Position numbers and translations under genes: made by a program. A stretch of DNA of 64,000 nt, from positions 2,856,001 to 2,920,000 of the forward strand of contig NZ_CP022961.1 of the NCBI RefSeq assembly GCF_002285795.1, written 5' to 3'. This stretch comes from Plantactinospora sp. KBS50 (lineage in GTDB: Bacteria > Actinomycetota > Actinomycetes > Mycobacteriales > Micromonosporaceae). Shown piece after piece: positions 9,624 to 17,444 of the stretch; positions within the stretch are counted from its first letter, which is position 1; every line of letters starts with the position of its first letter. The notes under the pieces are model-generated. The model did not search any database, was not told the origin of the DNA, and worked only from the letters and a program-made list of their open reading frames with translations.

Positions 9624-11908
9624 CACGCGCCCCCTTCGGAACGGGTCCGCAGTTCGGCGCAGGCGTCGCGGAGCATGCCCACGTCGAGCTGGTTCAGCGA
9701 GTCGATGAAGTCCCCGGTGCCGACCGTCCGCGGCACGACCAGGTGCAGCTTGCCGCCCTTGTGCGGCACCACGTCGTCGCGCAGCTTGCGCCACAGCGCC
9801 TCGGGGTCGCAGACCGGATCCCACAGCGGCAGGCCGGCGGCGCCGAGCAGGCCCAGCAGCCGGTCGAGGTCGTGGCGGTCGAGGTGGCCGGTGTCCAGCG
9901 CGAGCCGGGACGACAGGCTCATGCCGATCGAGACGGCCTCGCCGTGGCGCAGCCGGAACCCCGACATCGACTCCAGCACGTGCCCGAACTCGTGGCCGAA
10001 GTCCGGCAGCCGGCGCAGTTCGTCCTCGAACGGGTTGGCCTCCAACTCGCGCAGCATGGTGGCGATCGAGCCGTCCAGCAGCGCCCGGACCTCCGGGGTG
10101 CCGGCGCCGGCCAGCAGGTCCTCGTGCCGGGCCTCGATCAGCGCGAACAGGTCGGCGTCGCAGACCATGGCGATCTTCGCGGCCTCCGCCAGCCCGCAGC
10201 GCAGCTCGGCCGGGGCCAGGGTGGCCAGGAAGGTGGCGTCGCAGACGCAGGCCAGCGGCGGATGGTAGGCGCCCATCAGGTTCTTGTGGCCGCCGACGTT
10301 CACCCCGACCTTCAGCCCGATCCCGGCGTCGATCATCCCGACCAGGGTGGTCGGCACCCGCAGGTACGGGGTGTCGCCGCGGTAGAGGTAGGCGGCGTAG
10401 CCCACGATGTCCAGCACGGTGCCACCGCCGATCACCAGCATCCGGTCGCGGGGACCCAGTCCCAGCCCTTCGGCCGTCTGCAGGATGCGGGCCACCTGCT
10501 GCATCGTCTTGGCCCGGTCGGTGGGATCCACCGGCACCACGGTGAACCGGGCCAGGTACCCGTGCCGGCGGTACCGGGCCAGCATCCGGTGCACCCGCGC
10601 CAGCTGGTCCGTCCGGTACGGGTCGATGGCCGTGAGCACCTGGCCGCCGGCCGGTAGCAGCGGCGCGAGGTCCCAGTTGTCGTCGTCGAGCAGCCGCTCG
10701 GTGAACAGCACCGGGAAGGTGGCCGGCACCCGGATGCGGGTGCGGGCGCCCACCGCCACCCGGGAGACCCGGCTGCGTGGCACCCGGGCCGACGGGACCG
10801 GATCGCCCGGCCCGCCCGTCGCCGCCGGCACCGCGGGCAGCGCCGGCAGGCCGGTCAGCGTGGTGTACAGCAGGGTGCGGTCGATGCTGACCGGCTCGCC
10901 GTCGTCGTTGGGCAGCGGCACGGTCAGCACCGGGCCGTCGCCGAGCGCCGGGTTGGCCGCCCAGCGCCGAGCCACCTGCTCGTCGGGTGCGGCCGAGACG
11001 TCCACGCCGAGCCGGTGGGTGAGCGCGGTCGCCGCGCGCAGCCGGTCGGTGGGCAGGATGCCGATCCGGTGGGCGATCCGGGCGGCCAGCATCAGTGACC
11101 AGAGCGGACGGTGCTCGGCCGGTACGCAGGCCGGCGCCAGCGGCGACCAGACGGCGCCGAGCTGCCACATCGGCTCGCCCGGACCGAACCGCTGGCACAT
11201 CCGCAGCACCAGCGCGAGGGCCTCGGCCCGGCCGTGCGGGGTCGTGCCGGTCACCAGGTGGTCCAGCGCGGTCAGGTCGAGCAGGCCGAGCAGCAGCACC
11301 GCGGCCTGCTCGGCCGGATCGTACGGCCGGTCGGTGACCACGCCGTCCTCGTCCACCAGCACGTGCGTGGAGCGTTGCAGCGCGCTGATCGCGGTGTCGT
11401 GCAGTCCGACCCGCACGCCGTCCCGGATCGAACCGACGGTCGAGGCGAGGTCCCGGTGGATCCGCAGCGCCGGGGTCCAGCGCCGGTAGGAGGAGGCAGC
11501 GACGGTGACCACCTGGCCGGTGTGCGCACTGCCGAAGGCCAGGAAGGCGTCCCGGCGGCCGAGCCGGGCCCGGGCCGCGGCCTCCACCACGCCGTCGCAG
11601 GCCTCGATGCCGTCGGGCGTGGGGGAGTCCGTGGGGTCCAGCAGCAGGTAGTCGTCGAGCCGACCGGTACGCCGGGCGGCGTGCAGGTACTCGGTGAGCA
11701 GGTCGGCGCGGTCGGCGGCGACCTCGTCCCGGACCACCAGCAGCCGGCGGGCCTGCCGCCAGGCGTCGGCGAGGGTGTCGTTCGCCGGGTCGAACAGGTT
11801 CGGCGTGATGTCCAGCCGGAACGAGGCGGTGACATCCGCCCGGAGCACCAGGTGGTTCCGGTCCGCCGGCGCGAGCGGCTGGTGCTGCGCCAGTTGCGTC
11901 TGGGTCAT
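9623..11908 (-). CDS. Sedoheptulose 7-phosphate cyclase (valiolone synthase type) with an N-terminal degenerate cyclase domain
   Basis: The C-terminal half (about residues 395-761) is a dehydroquinate-synthase-fold sugar phosphate cyclase: MLVIGGGTVLDIVGY (490-504), VPTTLVGMIDAGIGLKVGVN (518-537), HKNLMGAYHPP (541-551), and metal ligands Glu575 (GLAEAAK), His639 (FGHEFGH) and His655 (RHGEAV). The DAGIGxKVGVN form distinguishes sedoheptulose-phosphate cyclases from dehydroquinate synthases. This enzyme class makes 2-epi-5-epi-valiolone or an isomer. The N-terminal half aligns by eye with the same fold: LGRRDAFLAFG (116-126), SYRRWTPALRI (140-150), VRVGLHDTA and a later GAVWSP, but the glycine loop, lysine, HKN motif and metal histidine are lost. 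The usual length is about 370-420 residues, so this is a tandem duplication with a dead first copy. The ATG at 11908 follows GGAGG. The exact product subclass is undecided. Confidence 0.85.
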   Translation of the reverse strand: MTQTQLAQHQPLAPADRNHLVLRADVTASFRLDITPNLFDPANDTLADAWRQARRLLVVRDEVAADRADLLTEYLHAARRTGRLDDYLLLDPTDSPTPDGIEACDGVVEAAARARLGRRDAFLAFGSAHTGQVVTVAASSYRRWTPALRIHRDLASTVGSIRDGVRVGLHDTAISALQRSTHVLVDEDGVVTDRPYDPAEQAAVLLLGLLDLTALDHLVTGTTPHGRAEALALVLRMCQRFGPGEPMWQLGAVWSPLAPACVPAEHRPLWSLMLAARIAHRIGILPTDRLRAATALTHRLGVDVSAAPDEQVARRWAANPALGDGPVLTVPLPNDDGEPVSIDRTLLYTTLTGLPALPAVPAATGGPGDPVPSARVPRSRVSRVAVGARTRIRVPATFPVLFTERLLDDDNWDLAPLLPAGGQVLTAIDPYRTDQLARVHRMLARYRRHGYLARFTVVPVDPTDRAKTMQQVARILQTAEGLGLGPRDRMLVIGGGTVLDIVGYAAYLYRGDTPYLRVPTTLVGMIDAGIGLKVGVNVGGHKNLMGAYHPPLACVCDATFLATLAPAELRCGLAEAAKIAMVCDADLFALIEARHEDLLAGAGTPEVRALLDGSIATMLRELEANPFEDELRRLPDFGHEFGHVLESMSGFRLRHGEAVSIGMSLSSRLALDTGHLDRHDLDRLLGLLGAAGLPLWDPVCDPEALWRKLRDDVVPHKGGKLHLVVPRTVGTGDFIDSLNQLDVGMLRDACAELRTRSEGGA

Positions 11909-11958
11909 GCGGGCAACCTCCGTGGGAAGCCGTACGCGTCGCGGCGGCGGCCGGGACG

Positions 11959-13409
11959 TCAGCGCCGTCCGCCGGCGCTGTCCAGCAGCGCGATCAGGTC
12001 GTGGCGCGGCCGGCAGTTCTCCAGCCGGAACGAGCGCATCAGTTCGTCGATACCGTCGGCGTCCAGCCCGCGGAACAGCTCACCGAACTCGGCCGCCAGG
12101 GCCTCGGAGAACAGCGTGTGCGGGATGAGCCGGTTGATGCGGAAGTCCGCGCCCCACGGGAACGGGCAGTAGTCCGGGAACTCGCGGGCGAAGACCTCCC
12201 GGACCGGGGCGAGCACGTCGGCGATGTTGGCCAGGTCGCCGCCCCACAGGTCGACCGCGAGCCGGGCCTTCTTCTCCACCATCGGCGCGATGCGGCGCAG
12301 CCACGGGCTGTCCGGGTCGACCGACAGCAGGGCGGCCAGGCCGATGTCCTTGTAGCCCCAGTAGATCCAGCCGGCCTGGTGCTTGTCGTAGATGTCGAGC
12401 TGGTCGGAGAGCAGGTTGCGCCGCATCACCTTCAGCTCGTCGTCGCCGTTGAAGACGGCGTTGAACTCGCCGACCACGATGGGCGTGCCGGTCTGGCGCA
12501 TGTACTCGGTGCGCTCCAGGAAGCCCTCCTCGACGGCCGCCTTGTCCCAGTAGTCCGGCGACTCCTTGACGGGGGCGTCGCTGCCCTCCTCGGGGCGGTG
12601 ACGTGCATCAGCTGGAACGTGCCCGGGTAGCGGGCGCCCGGCATGAAGCCCGGCGGCGGGTAGTCGTGCGGTGCGTACACCACGTTCGGGGTCGGCTCAC
12701 CGAAGAAGTGGAAGTCCATCGCGTACCGGTTGCCGTCCAGGAAGATGATGTGGTCCGGGTCGACCTCACGGATCGCCTCGACCAGCCGGCGGTAGTACGG
12801 CCCGACCCGCTCGGCGGTCGGGTCGGCGGGCTCGTTCAGCGGGTTGTAGCCCAGCACGTACGGCTCGTCCCGGTAGTGCTCGGCCAGCGCCCGCCACAGG
12901 TTCACCACCCGATCCTGGAAGTGAGGGTGCCGCCAGAAGTGCGCCACGTGGGTCGGGTTGTCCGAGTGCCAGTCCTGGTTCTGGTAGCCGGGCACGGCGT
13001 GCAGGTCGAGCATCGTGTAGATGCCGTGCCGGGCGCACTGCTCGATTAGGCGGTCGAGGTGCCGGAAGCCCTCCGGCTTGATCTGGAACGGCGCGTCGTC
13101 GGACTCGAAGAACTTGTAGTGGAACGGCAGCCGTACGACGTTGATGCCGATCGAGGCGAGGAACTCGGCGTCGGCCGCGGTGAAGAAGTGCTCGATGAAC
13201 CGGTCGTAGAAGACGCGGGTGAGGTCCGGGCCGAGTACGTGCCGGACCGAGGTCTCCTGCCCCTCCTCGTGGCCGGGAAAGCCGGTGATCCAGTTCTCCA
13301 TGAGCAGCCAGCCGGCCAGCCCGATTCCGCGGATCAGCAGCGGCGTGCCGTTTCCGTCGACGATCTGGGTACCACTCACCCGCAGAAACCGCGTGCGGTC
13401 GACAGGCAT
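11959..13409 (-). CDS. Glycoside hydrolase family 5 protein (cytosolic), with an apparent frameshift
   Basis: The protein is a GH5 retaining glycosidase (cellulase fold). IRGIGLAGWLLMENW near residue 27, SIGINVVRLPFHY near 86 and LDLHAVPGYQNQD near 134 are typical. GYNPLNEPADP carries the acid/base Glu193, and VVGEFNAVF carries the nucleophile Glu315 (numbering after repair). The start is the ATG at 13409 behind GGAGGTG. No signal peptide is visible, so it acts in the cytoplasm. The frame breaks at 12592-12595: adding one G to the GGGG run joins the halves into about 483 residues. It opens the cyclitol operon and may hydrolyse or transglycosylate a glycosylated precursor, or release the active cyclitol inside the cell. 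The stop is 50 bases upstream of the cyclase start. Confidence 0.82.
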
Positions 13410-13520
13410 GGCAAACACCTCCAGCGTTTCGGTGTGATTGCGGGCCGATGGCCCCTCGGACCGAACGCTAGGGATGTCGGGGCGGTTCGGAAAAGGGTGG
13501 CAGGCCCGGTTGTATACCAA

Positions 13521-13540
13521 GGTCGTAGGTCGCTACGACC
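13521..13540. promoter_or_regulatory. Perfect inverted repeat in the divergent cyclitol / UbiA promoter region
   Basis: GGTCGTAG and CTACGACC (8-base arms, 13521-13528 and 13533-13540) flank the four bases GTCG. The site sits in the 223-base divergent region between the GH5 start (13409) and the UbiA start (13633), about 110 and 92 bases from the two starts. There is no U-run, so an operator is more likely than a terminator. The LuxR-type response regulator encoded at 15648 is a natural candidate binder, and this link is inferred from proximity. Confidence 0.5.
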
Positions 13541-13632
13541 ATTCGCGAACGGGAAAATCGCTTACCGGGCGAGCCGCGCGCCGCACGACGTCCGAACAAT
13601 CGGCAGCGTTACCCGGAGGATTGGAGGCCGCC

Positions 13633-14526
13633 ATGAGTACGTTCGCTCCCGTCGCGTCGCGGTTGCCCTGGACCCGATCGGTGGCGCTGAGCTGGCGCGA
13701 GGCGCGGCCGGTGGTGCAGCGCATGTTCCAGTTGCGGTTTCTCACCGCGGCGCTGCTGGCCCTGCCCGCGGCCCGCGCCGGGCTGGACTATGGGCGGATC
13801 GCGGTCGCCGCGGCGGCCTGGCTGTGTACGACGTGGTACGTCTATCTGCTCAACGGACTCAGCGACCGGGTGGAGGACAGCGGCAACGGCTCGACCCGGC
13901 CGCTGGCCGGCGGCGAGCTGGCCGAGGCCGCCGCCCGCACGATGCTGGCCTGGCTGGCGGCCGCGGCGCTGCTGCTGGCGATCCTGGTCGGACCGCTGCT
14001 GGTGGTGCTGGTGCTGGCCATGCTCGCCCTGGGCACGCTGTACTCGGCCGGCCCCCGGCCGCAGAAGGCGCACACCGGTGGCGCGATGGCGGTGATCGCG
14101 GCCGGCGGCGTGGTCACCTACCTGGCCGGGTGGTACGCCGGTGGCGGCGGGGGGCCGACCCCCACGCTGCTGGTGGTGGGCGGCGCCATGTCCGCCTGGA
14201 TGGCGCTGGTCGGGATGACCAAGGATCTGCCGGACGTGGCGGGCGACCGGGCGGCGGGACGGCGTACCCTGCCGGTGGTCCTCGGGGCGCGGCGCGCCCG
14301 GCTGGTGCTCGCGGTGCTCACCCTCGCGGTGGGCGCGGGGGCCGGGATCGCGGCCTGGACCCTGGGCGTCACGCCGGTGGTCGGAGTCGGGCTTCCGGTG
14401 GGTGCCGGAATCGTGGCGCTGGGCCTGTTGCGGTCGGATCCGGGGCTGCCGTACCGACGGTTCATGATTGTCCAGTATGCAGTGCATTTGTCGACGATCA
14501 TCGACATCTTGCAACCACAGCACTGA
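13633..14526 (+). CDS. UbiA-family prenyltransferase-like membrane protein
   Basis: UbiA proteins transfer an isoprenoid or polyprenyl-phosphate onto an acceptor in the membrane. The 297-residue protein has both aspartate-rich motifs: LLNGLSDRVED (about residues 74-84) fits NxxxDxxxD, and TKDLPDVAGDR (about 196-206) fits DxxxD. Roughly eight hydrophobic segments follow the family pattern, including LLAILVGPLLVVLVLAMLAL. The ATG at 13633 follows GGAGG. It is transcribed divergently from the cyclitol operon and sits just upstream of a two-component system. It could attach a lipid to the cyclitol or act in an unrelated quinone, heme or DPR-type pathway. No prenyl diphosphate synthase is nearby. 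The aspartate motifs suggest it is active. Confidence 0.8.
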   Translation: MSTFAPVASRLPWTRSVALSWREARPVVQRMFQLRFLTAALLALPAARAGLDYGRIAVAAAAWLCTTWYVYLLNGLSDRVEDSGNGSTRPLAGGELAEAAARTMLAWLAAAALLLAILVGPLLVVLVLAMLALGTLYSAGPRPQKAHTGGAMAVIAAGGVVTYLAGWYAGGGGGPTPTLLVVGGAMSAWMALVGMTKDLPDVAGDRAAGRRTLPVVLGARRARLVLAVLTLAVGAGAGIAAWTLGVTPVVGVGLPVGAGIVALGLLRSDPGLPYRRFMIVQYAVHLSTIIDILQPQH

Positions 14527-14604
14527 TTGACGACGATGCGGATCGTGCCGGTACTATCGCAATGCGTGCGCAGTCGGTGCCATGCCTGACTGAAAGGCGT
14601 TCGG

Positions 14605-15651
14605 TTGCCGGATATCGCGAGGGAAATGCCGGACCGCGATTTGATCCGCCGGATTCTCCAGACGTATCGCGGCAGGCTGGTGGCCGAGGATTACGCGCTG
14701 TCGCGCGATCCGGAGAGTCTTGACGACGTGATGCGCCAGGTCGAATTCGTCCTTGAGGAAGTCCTGCTGCCAGCGGAAACGTTGCCGGACGCGGACTCCC
14801 GGCTGTACTCGGTGCGGCTGGGCGCCAGCCGGGCGCGCAGCGGCATCCACCCGACCCAGTCGCTGCGGGCCGCGGCGCTGCTGTTCGAGGTGGCGTTGCC
14901 GATGATCCTGCTCGCCCGGCCGGACGGCGGCGCGCGGACCGCGCTGGGCGTCAGCCTCACCCTGCACAACGCCGTGATGGACCGGGTGGTGCTCGCCTCA
15001 CTGTCCTACGTGGAGTACCTGCTGGAGCGGCTGCACGCCTCCCGCCAGGAGGAGCGGCGGCGCATCGCCCGCGAGCTGCACGACCGGATCGGGCACGGGA
15101 TGGGCCTGGCGTTGCAGCACCTGGACCTGCACCGGCACTACCGCACGGCCAACCCGCCGGCCGCCGAGGCGAAGCTGACCAGCGCGATGAGTTCGCTTGT
15201 CGAGTCGATCCAGACGGTCCAGGACATCTCCGACGAGCTGCGCCGGTCGGTCGGTGACCCGGAGCGGGCACTGCGCACGTACCTGCGCACCAACGTGCCG
15301 CCGGAGATCTCGACGGTGCTGGACGTGCAGGGCGACATGAAGGCGCTGCCGCCCAACGTCGGCGAGGAGCTGTACCTGATCCTGCGCGAGGCGACCCGCA
15401 ACGCGCTGCGGCATGCCCGGCCCGGCTGGATCCGGATCTCCATCGTGGTCACCGACACGCTGGCCAGCGCCTCGGTGACGGACGACGGGCGGGGCTTCGA
15501 GCCCAACGCCTCGGCCACCGCCCCCGGCGGCGGCCTGCCGTCCATGCGGGAGCGGACCGAGCTGTTGCGCGGTCGGCTGTCGGTGCGCAGTTCACCCGGG
15601 CGGGGAACCACGATCACCCTCCGGGTCCCGCTGGGCGAGGCGAGCCTGTGA
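14605..15651 (+). CDS. NarL-type (HisKA_3) sensor histidine kinase, soluble
   Basis: The 348-residue kinase has the phosphoacceptor segment EERRRIARELHDRIGHG, with His159 predicted to be phosphorylated. The HATPase domain shows LYLILREATRNALRHAR (N box) and VTDDGRGFEP (G1 box), ending in GGLPSMRERTELL. The N-terminal 140 residues have no clear membrane segment and look helical, like the globin-like RsbR/RsbT co-antagonist type sensor domain, so the signal is probably intracellular. The start is taken as the TTG at 14605 with AAAGG upstream; an ATG at 14626 is the alternative. The stop overlaps the next gene by four bases (GTGA), so kinase and regulator are coupled. Its position beside the cyclitol cluster suggests control of that cluster, which is inference. 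Confidence 0.85.
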   Translation: MPDIAREMPDRDLIRRILQTYRGRLVAEDYALSRDPESLDDVMRQVEFVLEEVLLPAETLPDADSRLYSVRLGASRARSGIHPTQSLRAAALLFEVALPMILLARPDGGARTALGVSLTLHNAVMDRVVLASLSYVEYLLERLHASRQEERRRIARELHDRIGHGMGLALQHLDLHRHYRTANPPAAEAKLTSAMSSLVESIQTVQDISDELRRSVGDPERALRTYLRTNVPPEISTVLDVQGDMKALPPNVGEELYLILREATRNALRHARPGWIRISIVVTDTLASASVTDDGRGFEPNASATAPGGGLPSMRERTELLRGRLSVRSSPGRGTTITLRVPLGEASL

Positions 15652-16325
15652 CCCTCGTCGACCCCGCCGGCACCGTGCGCATCGTGCTCGCTGACGACCA
15701 CACGCTGTTCCGGGCCGGCATCCGGGAGATGCTGCTCACCGTCGAGGGGTTCGACGTGGTCGGCGAGGCGTCCACGGGCGACGGTGCGGTGCTGCACGCC
15801 GTCCGGTACTCCCCGGACGTGCTGCTACTGGACGTGGAGATGCCCGGGCTCGCCGCCGACGAGGTGATCCGGCAGGTGCGCCGGCGCTGCCCGCAGACCC
15901 GGATCGTGGTGTTGACCATGCACCACGACCCGGCGGTCATGCACCAACTGCTCGACTGCGGCGCGGCCGCGTTCCTGTCCAAGACCAGCCTGCGGATCGA
16001 GCTGGTGGCCGCCGTACGCGCGGTGGCCGCCGACGCCGAGGCGGTGCTGCTGGCCGTGCCCCGCGCGTCGGTGCGCCGCCCGGAGCCCTTGGCCGGCACG
16101 GCGCGGCGCACCCCGCTGACCGATCGGGAGACCGACGTTCTCCGGCTGATCGCCCAGGCGTTCAGCAACGGACAGATCGCCACCCGGCTGCACATCAGCG
16201 AGGCGACCGTGAAGCGGCACCTCACCAACATCTACGCGAAACTGGGCGCCGTGTCGCGGGTGGACGCCATCCGCAAGGCGCAGACCGCCCGGCTCATCGA
16301 CCCGGCCGAGGGCGCCGGGCCGTAG
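15648..16325 (+). CDS. LuxR-family response regulator (NarL/FixJ type)
   Basis: The 225-residue protein has a receiver domain with ADDHTLFRAG (acidic pocket at residues 15-17) and the phosphorylation site LLLDVEMPG (Asp62), plus the conserved FLSK lysine near 110. The C-terminal LuxR helix-turn-helix reads LTDRETDVLRLIAQAF then NGQIATRLHISEATVKRHL. It begins with a GTG overlapping the kinase stop, so it is the cognate regulator. A likely target is the dyad at 13521-13540, in the promoter region shared by the cyclitol operon and UbiA gene. It ends ten bases before the stop of the convergent SorC-type regulator gene. Confidence 0.9.
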   Translation: MTLVDPAGTVRIVLADDHTLFRAGIREMLLTVEGFDVVGEASTGDGAVLHAVRYSPDVLLLDVEMPGLAADEVIRQVRRRCPQTRIVVLTMHHDPAVMHQLLDCGAAAFLSKTSLRIELVAAVRAVAADAEAVLLAVPRASVRRPEPLAGTARRTPLTDRETDVLRLIAQAFSNGQIATRLHISEATVKRHLTNIYAKLGAVSRVDAIRKAQTARLIDPAEGAGP

Positions 16326-16335
16326 CACCCGGCGC

Positions 16336-17286
16336 TCAGCCGTCCCCGGCGAGCAGGTCGGCGGCCAGGGCGCGGTGCGTGACCAGGCCGCTGAGCAGGC
16401 CGCTGCGCAGCGCCGCCCGCACGGCGGGTGCCTTCGGTACGCCGTACCCGATGCCGACGACGTCCCGGACGTGACCCAGTTCGGCGGCGGAGATCGCGAT
16501 CATGCGGTCGGTGAGGTTGGCCCGCAGCGGGGTGCCGTCCGCGTCGATGATGACCCCGGAGATCTCGGCCCGGCCGCCGAGCCGGGCCACCAGCCGGCGG
16601 TCGCGGTCGCTGGCCGCGTCGAAGATGGTCGACTGCCCCGGCGCCCAGAGCCCGATCCCGACGACCGCCGTGGTGATCGCCCCGAACCGGGCGAACGCGC
16701 GGGCGATCTCGGGCTGCTTGCGCATCGCCCGGGCGGTGGCCGCGGTGGGCACCACCAGCGGGGCGTGGAAGTAGTGGGCCGGGCCGCCGGAGACCCGGGC
16801 CGCCTGCCGGACCAGGTCCACCGAGCTGTCGTCCAGGTCCGGCTCGGCCAGCGATCCGGTGAGCTGGACGACCGGCACGGTGGGCAGCGAGCGCAGCCGG
16901 GCGGTCATCGCGCCCACGGCGCGCGACCAGGCCAGCCCGAGGACGTCGTCCGGCGTGACGATCTCGCTGAGCAGGTCCGCGGCGGCCCGGCCGAGCTGTC
17001 CCCGGGGGTCGGCGTCGTCGCCGGTGTCCACGACCACGCAGTGCCGCAGCCCGAACCGCCGCTGCATCCGGGCGGACAGCTCGACGTCGATGGCGCCGGG
17101 GTAGCCGACCTCGATCCGGACGATGCCGCTGGCCCGCGCGCTGGCGATGAGGCGGGCCACCTTGAAGCGGCTGAGCTGGAACTCCTCGGCGATCTCCACC
17201 TTGGACCGGCCGTCCAGGAAGTAGCGCCGGGCCACCGCGGCGGTGAGGACCAGCTCCGCCGGACCGCCGGCGAACGGCGTGGACAT
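16336..17286 (-). CDS. SorC/DeoR-type sugar-binding transcriptional regulator
   Basis: The 316-residue protein has an N-terminal helix-turn-helix (VARRYFLDGRSKVEIAEEF then LSRFKVARLIASAR, residues 15-50) followed by the SorC effector-binding domain, which has a phosphosugar-isomerase-like fold (GQLGRAAADLLSEIV, LGLAWSRAVGAMT, VVQLTGSLAEPDL, VGIGLWAPGQSTIFD, GDADGTPL-like end). The ATG at 17286 is chosen because the domain begins directly after it; upstream codons would run through an operator. It is divergent from the polyol transport operon and probably represses it and itself until a polyol or its phosphate binds. Palindromic sites at 17303-17322 and 17381-17400 fit this. Confidence 0.88.
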   Translation of the reverse strand: MSTPFAGGPAELVLTAAVARRYFLDGRSKVEIAEEFQLSRFKVARLIASARASGIVRIEVGYPGAIDVELSARMQRRFGLRHCVVVDTGDDADPRGQLGRAAADLLSEIVTPDDVLGLAWSRAVGAMTARLRSLPTVPVVQLTGSLAEPDLDDSSVDLVRQAARVSGGPAHYFHAPLVVPTAATARAMRKQPEIARAFARFGAITTAVVGIGLWAPGQSTIFDAASDRDRRLVARLGGRAEISGVIIDADGTPLRANLTDRMIAISAAELGHVRDVVGIGYGVPKAPAVRAALRSGLLSGLVTHRALAADLLAGDG

Positions 17287-17302
17287 CGACCGTGCTCCCT
17301 CC

Positions 17303-17322
17303 GACCGCTCATATGAGCGGTC
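17303..17322. promoter_or_regulatory. Operator 1: 20-base perfect palindrome upstream of the SorC-type regulator
   Basis: The palindrome GACCGCTCATATGAGCGGTC is perfect over all 20 bases and lies 17-36 bases upstream of the regulator's ATG (17286). It contains the half-site ATGAGC twice. A site so close to the regulator start is typical of autorepression. Confidence 0.75.
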
Positions 17323-17380
17323 CACCGCCCATTGTGGCACGCGCCGTTGACGGCCCCGACGCCCGGCCCGCAGACTACGG

Positions 17381-17400
17381 ATGAGCAACAGGCCGCTCAT
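17381..17400. promoter_or_regulatory. Operator 2: ATGAGC / GCTCAT inverted repeat upstream of the polyol operon
   Basis: ATGAGC (17381-17386) and GCTCAT (17395-17400) share the half-site of the palindrome at 17303-17322 but are separated by eight bases. The centre is 78 bases from that of the first site. It lies 45 bases before the substrate-binding protein start (17445), where a repressor would block the forward promoter. Two sites at this spacing could allow DNA looping. Confidence 0.6.
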
Positions 17401-17444
17401 CTGTGCAGGGCCGGCGGGGCCGCCGGCCGCTCCGGGAGGCAGCG

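Noticed and set aside
7188-10268. Plus-strand reading frame of more than 1,000 codons opposite the kinase-dehydrogenase and cyclase genes
   Set aside because: High G+C removes stop codons from antisense frames. The translation is Pro/Gly/Arg/Gln-rich with no family motif, while the minus strand encodes complete enzymes.
9623-11908. Call of the cyclase as housekeeping dehydroquinate synthase
   Set aside because: DAGIGLKVGVN and HKN motifs, operon context and the absence of shikimate genes favour a sedoheptulose-phosphate cyclase.
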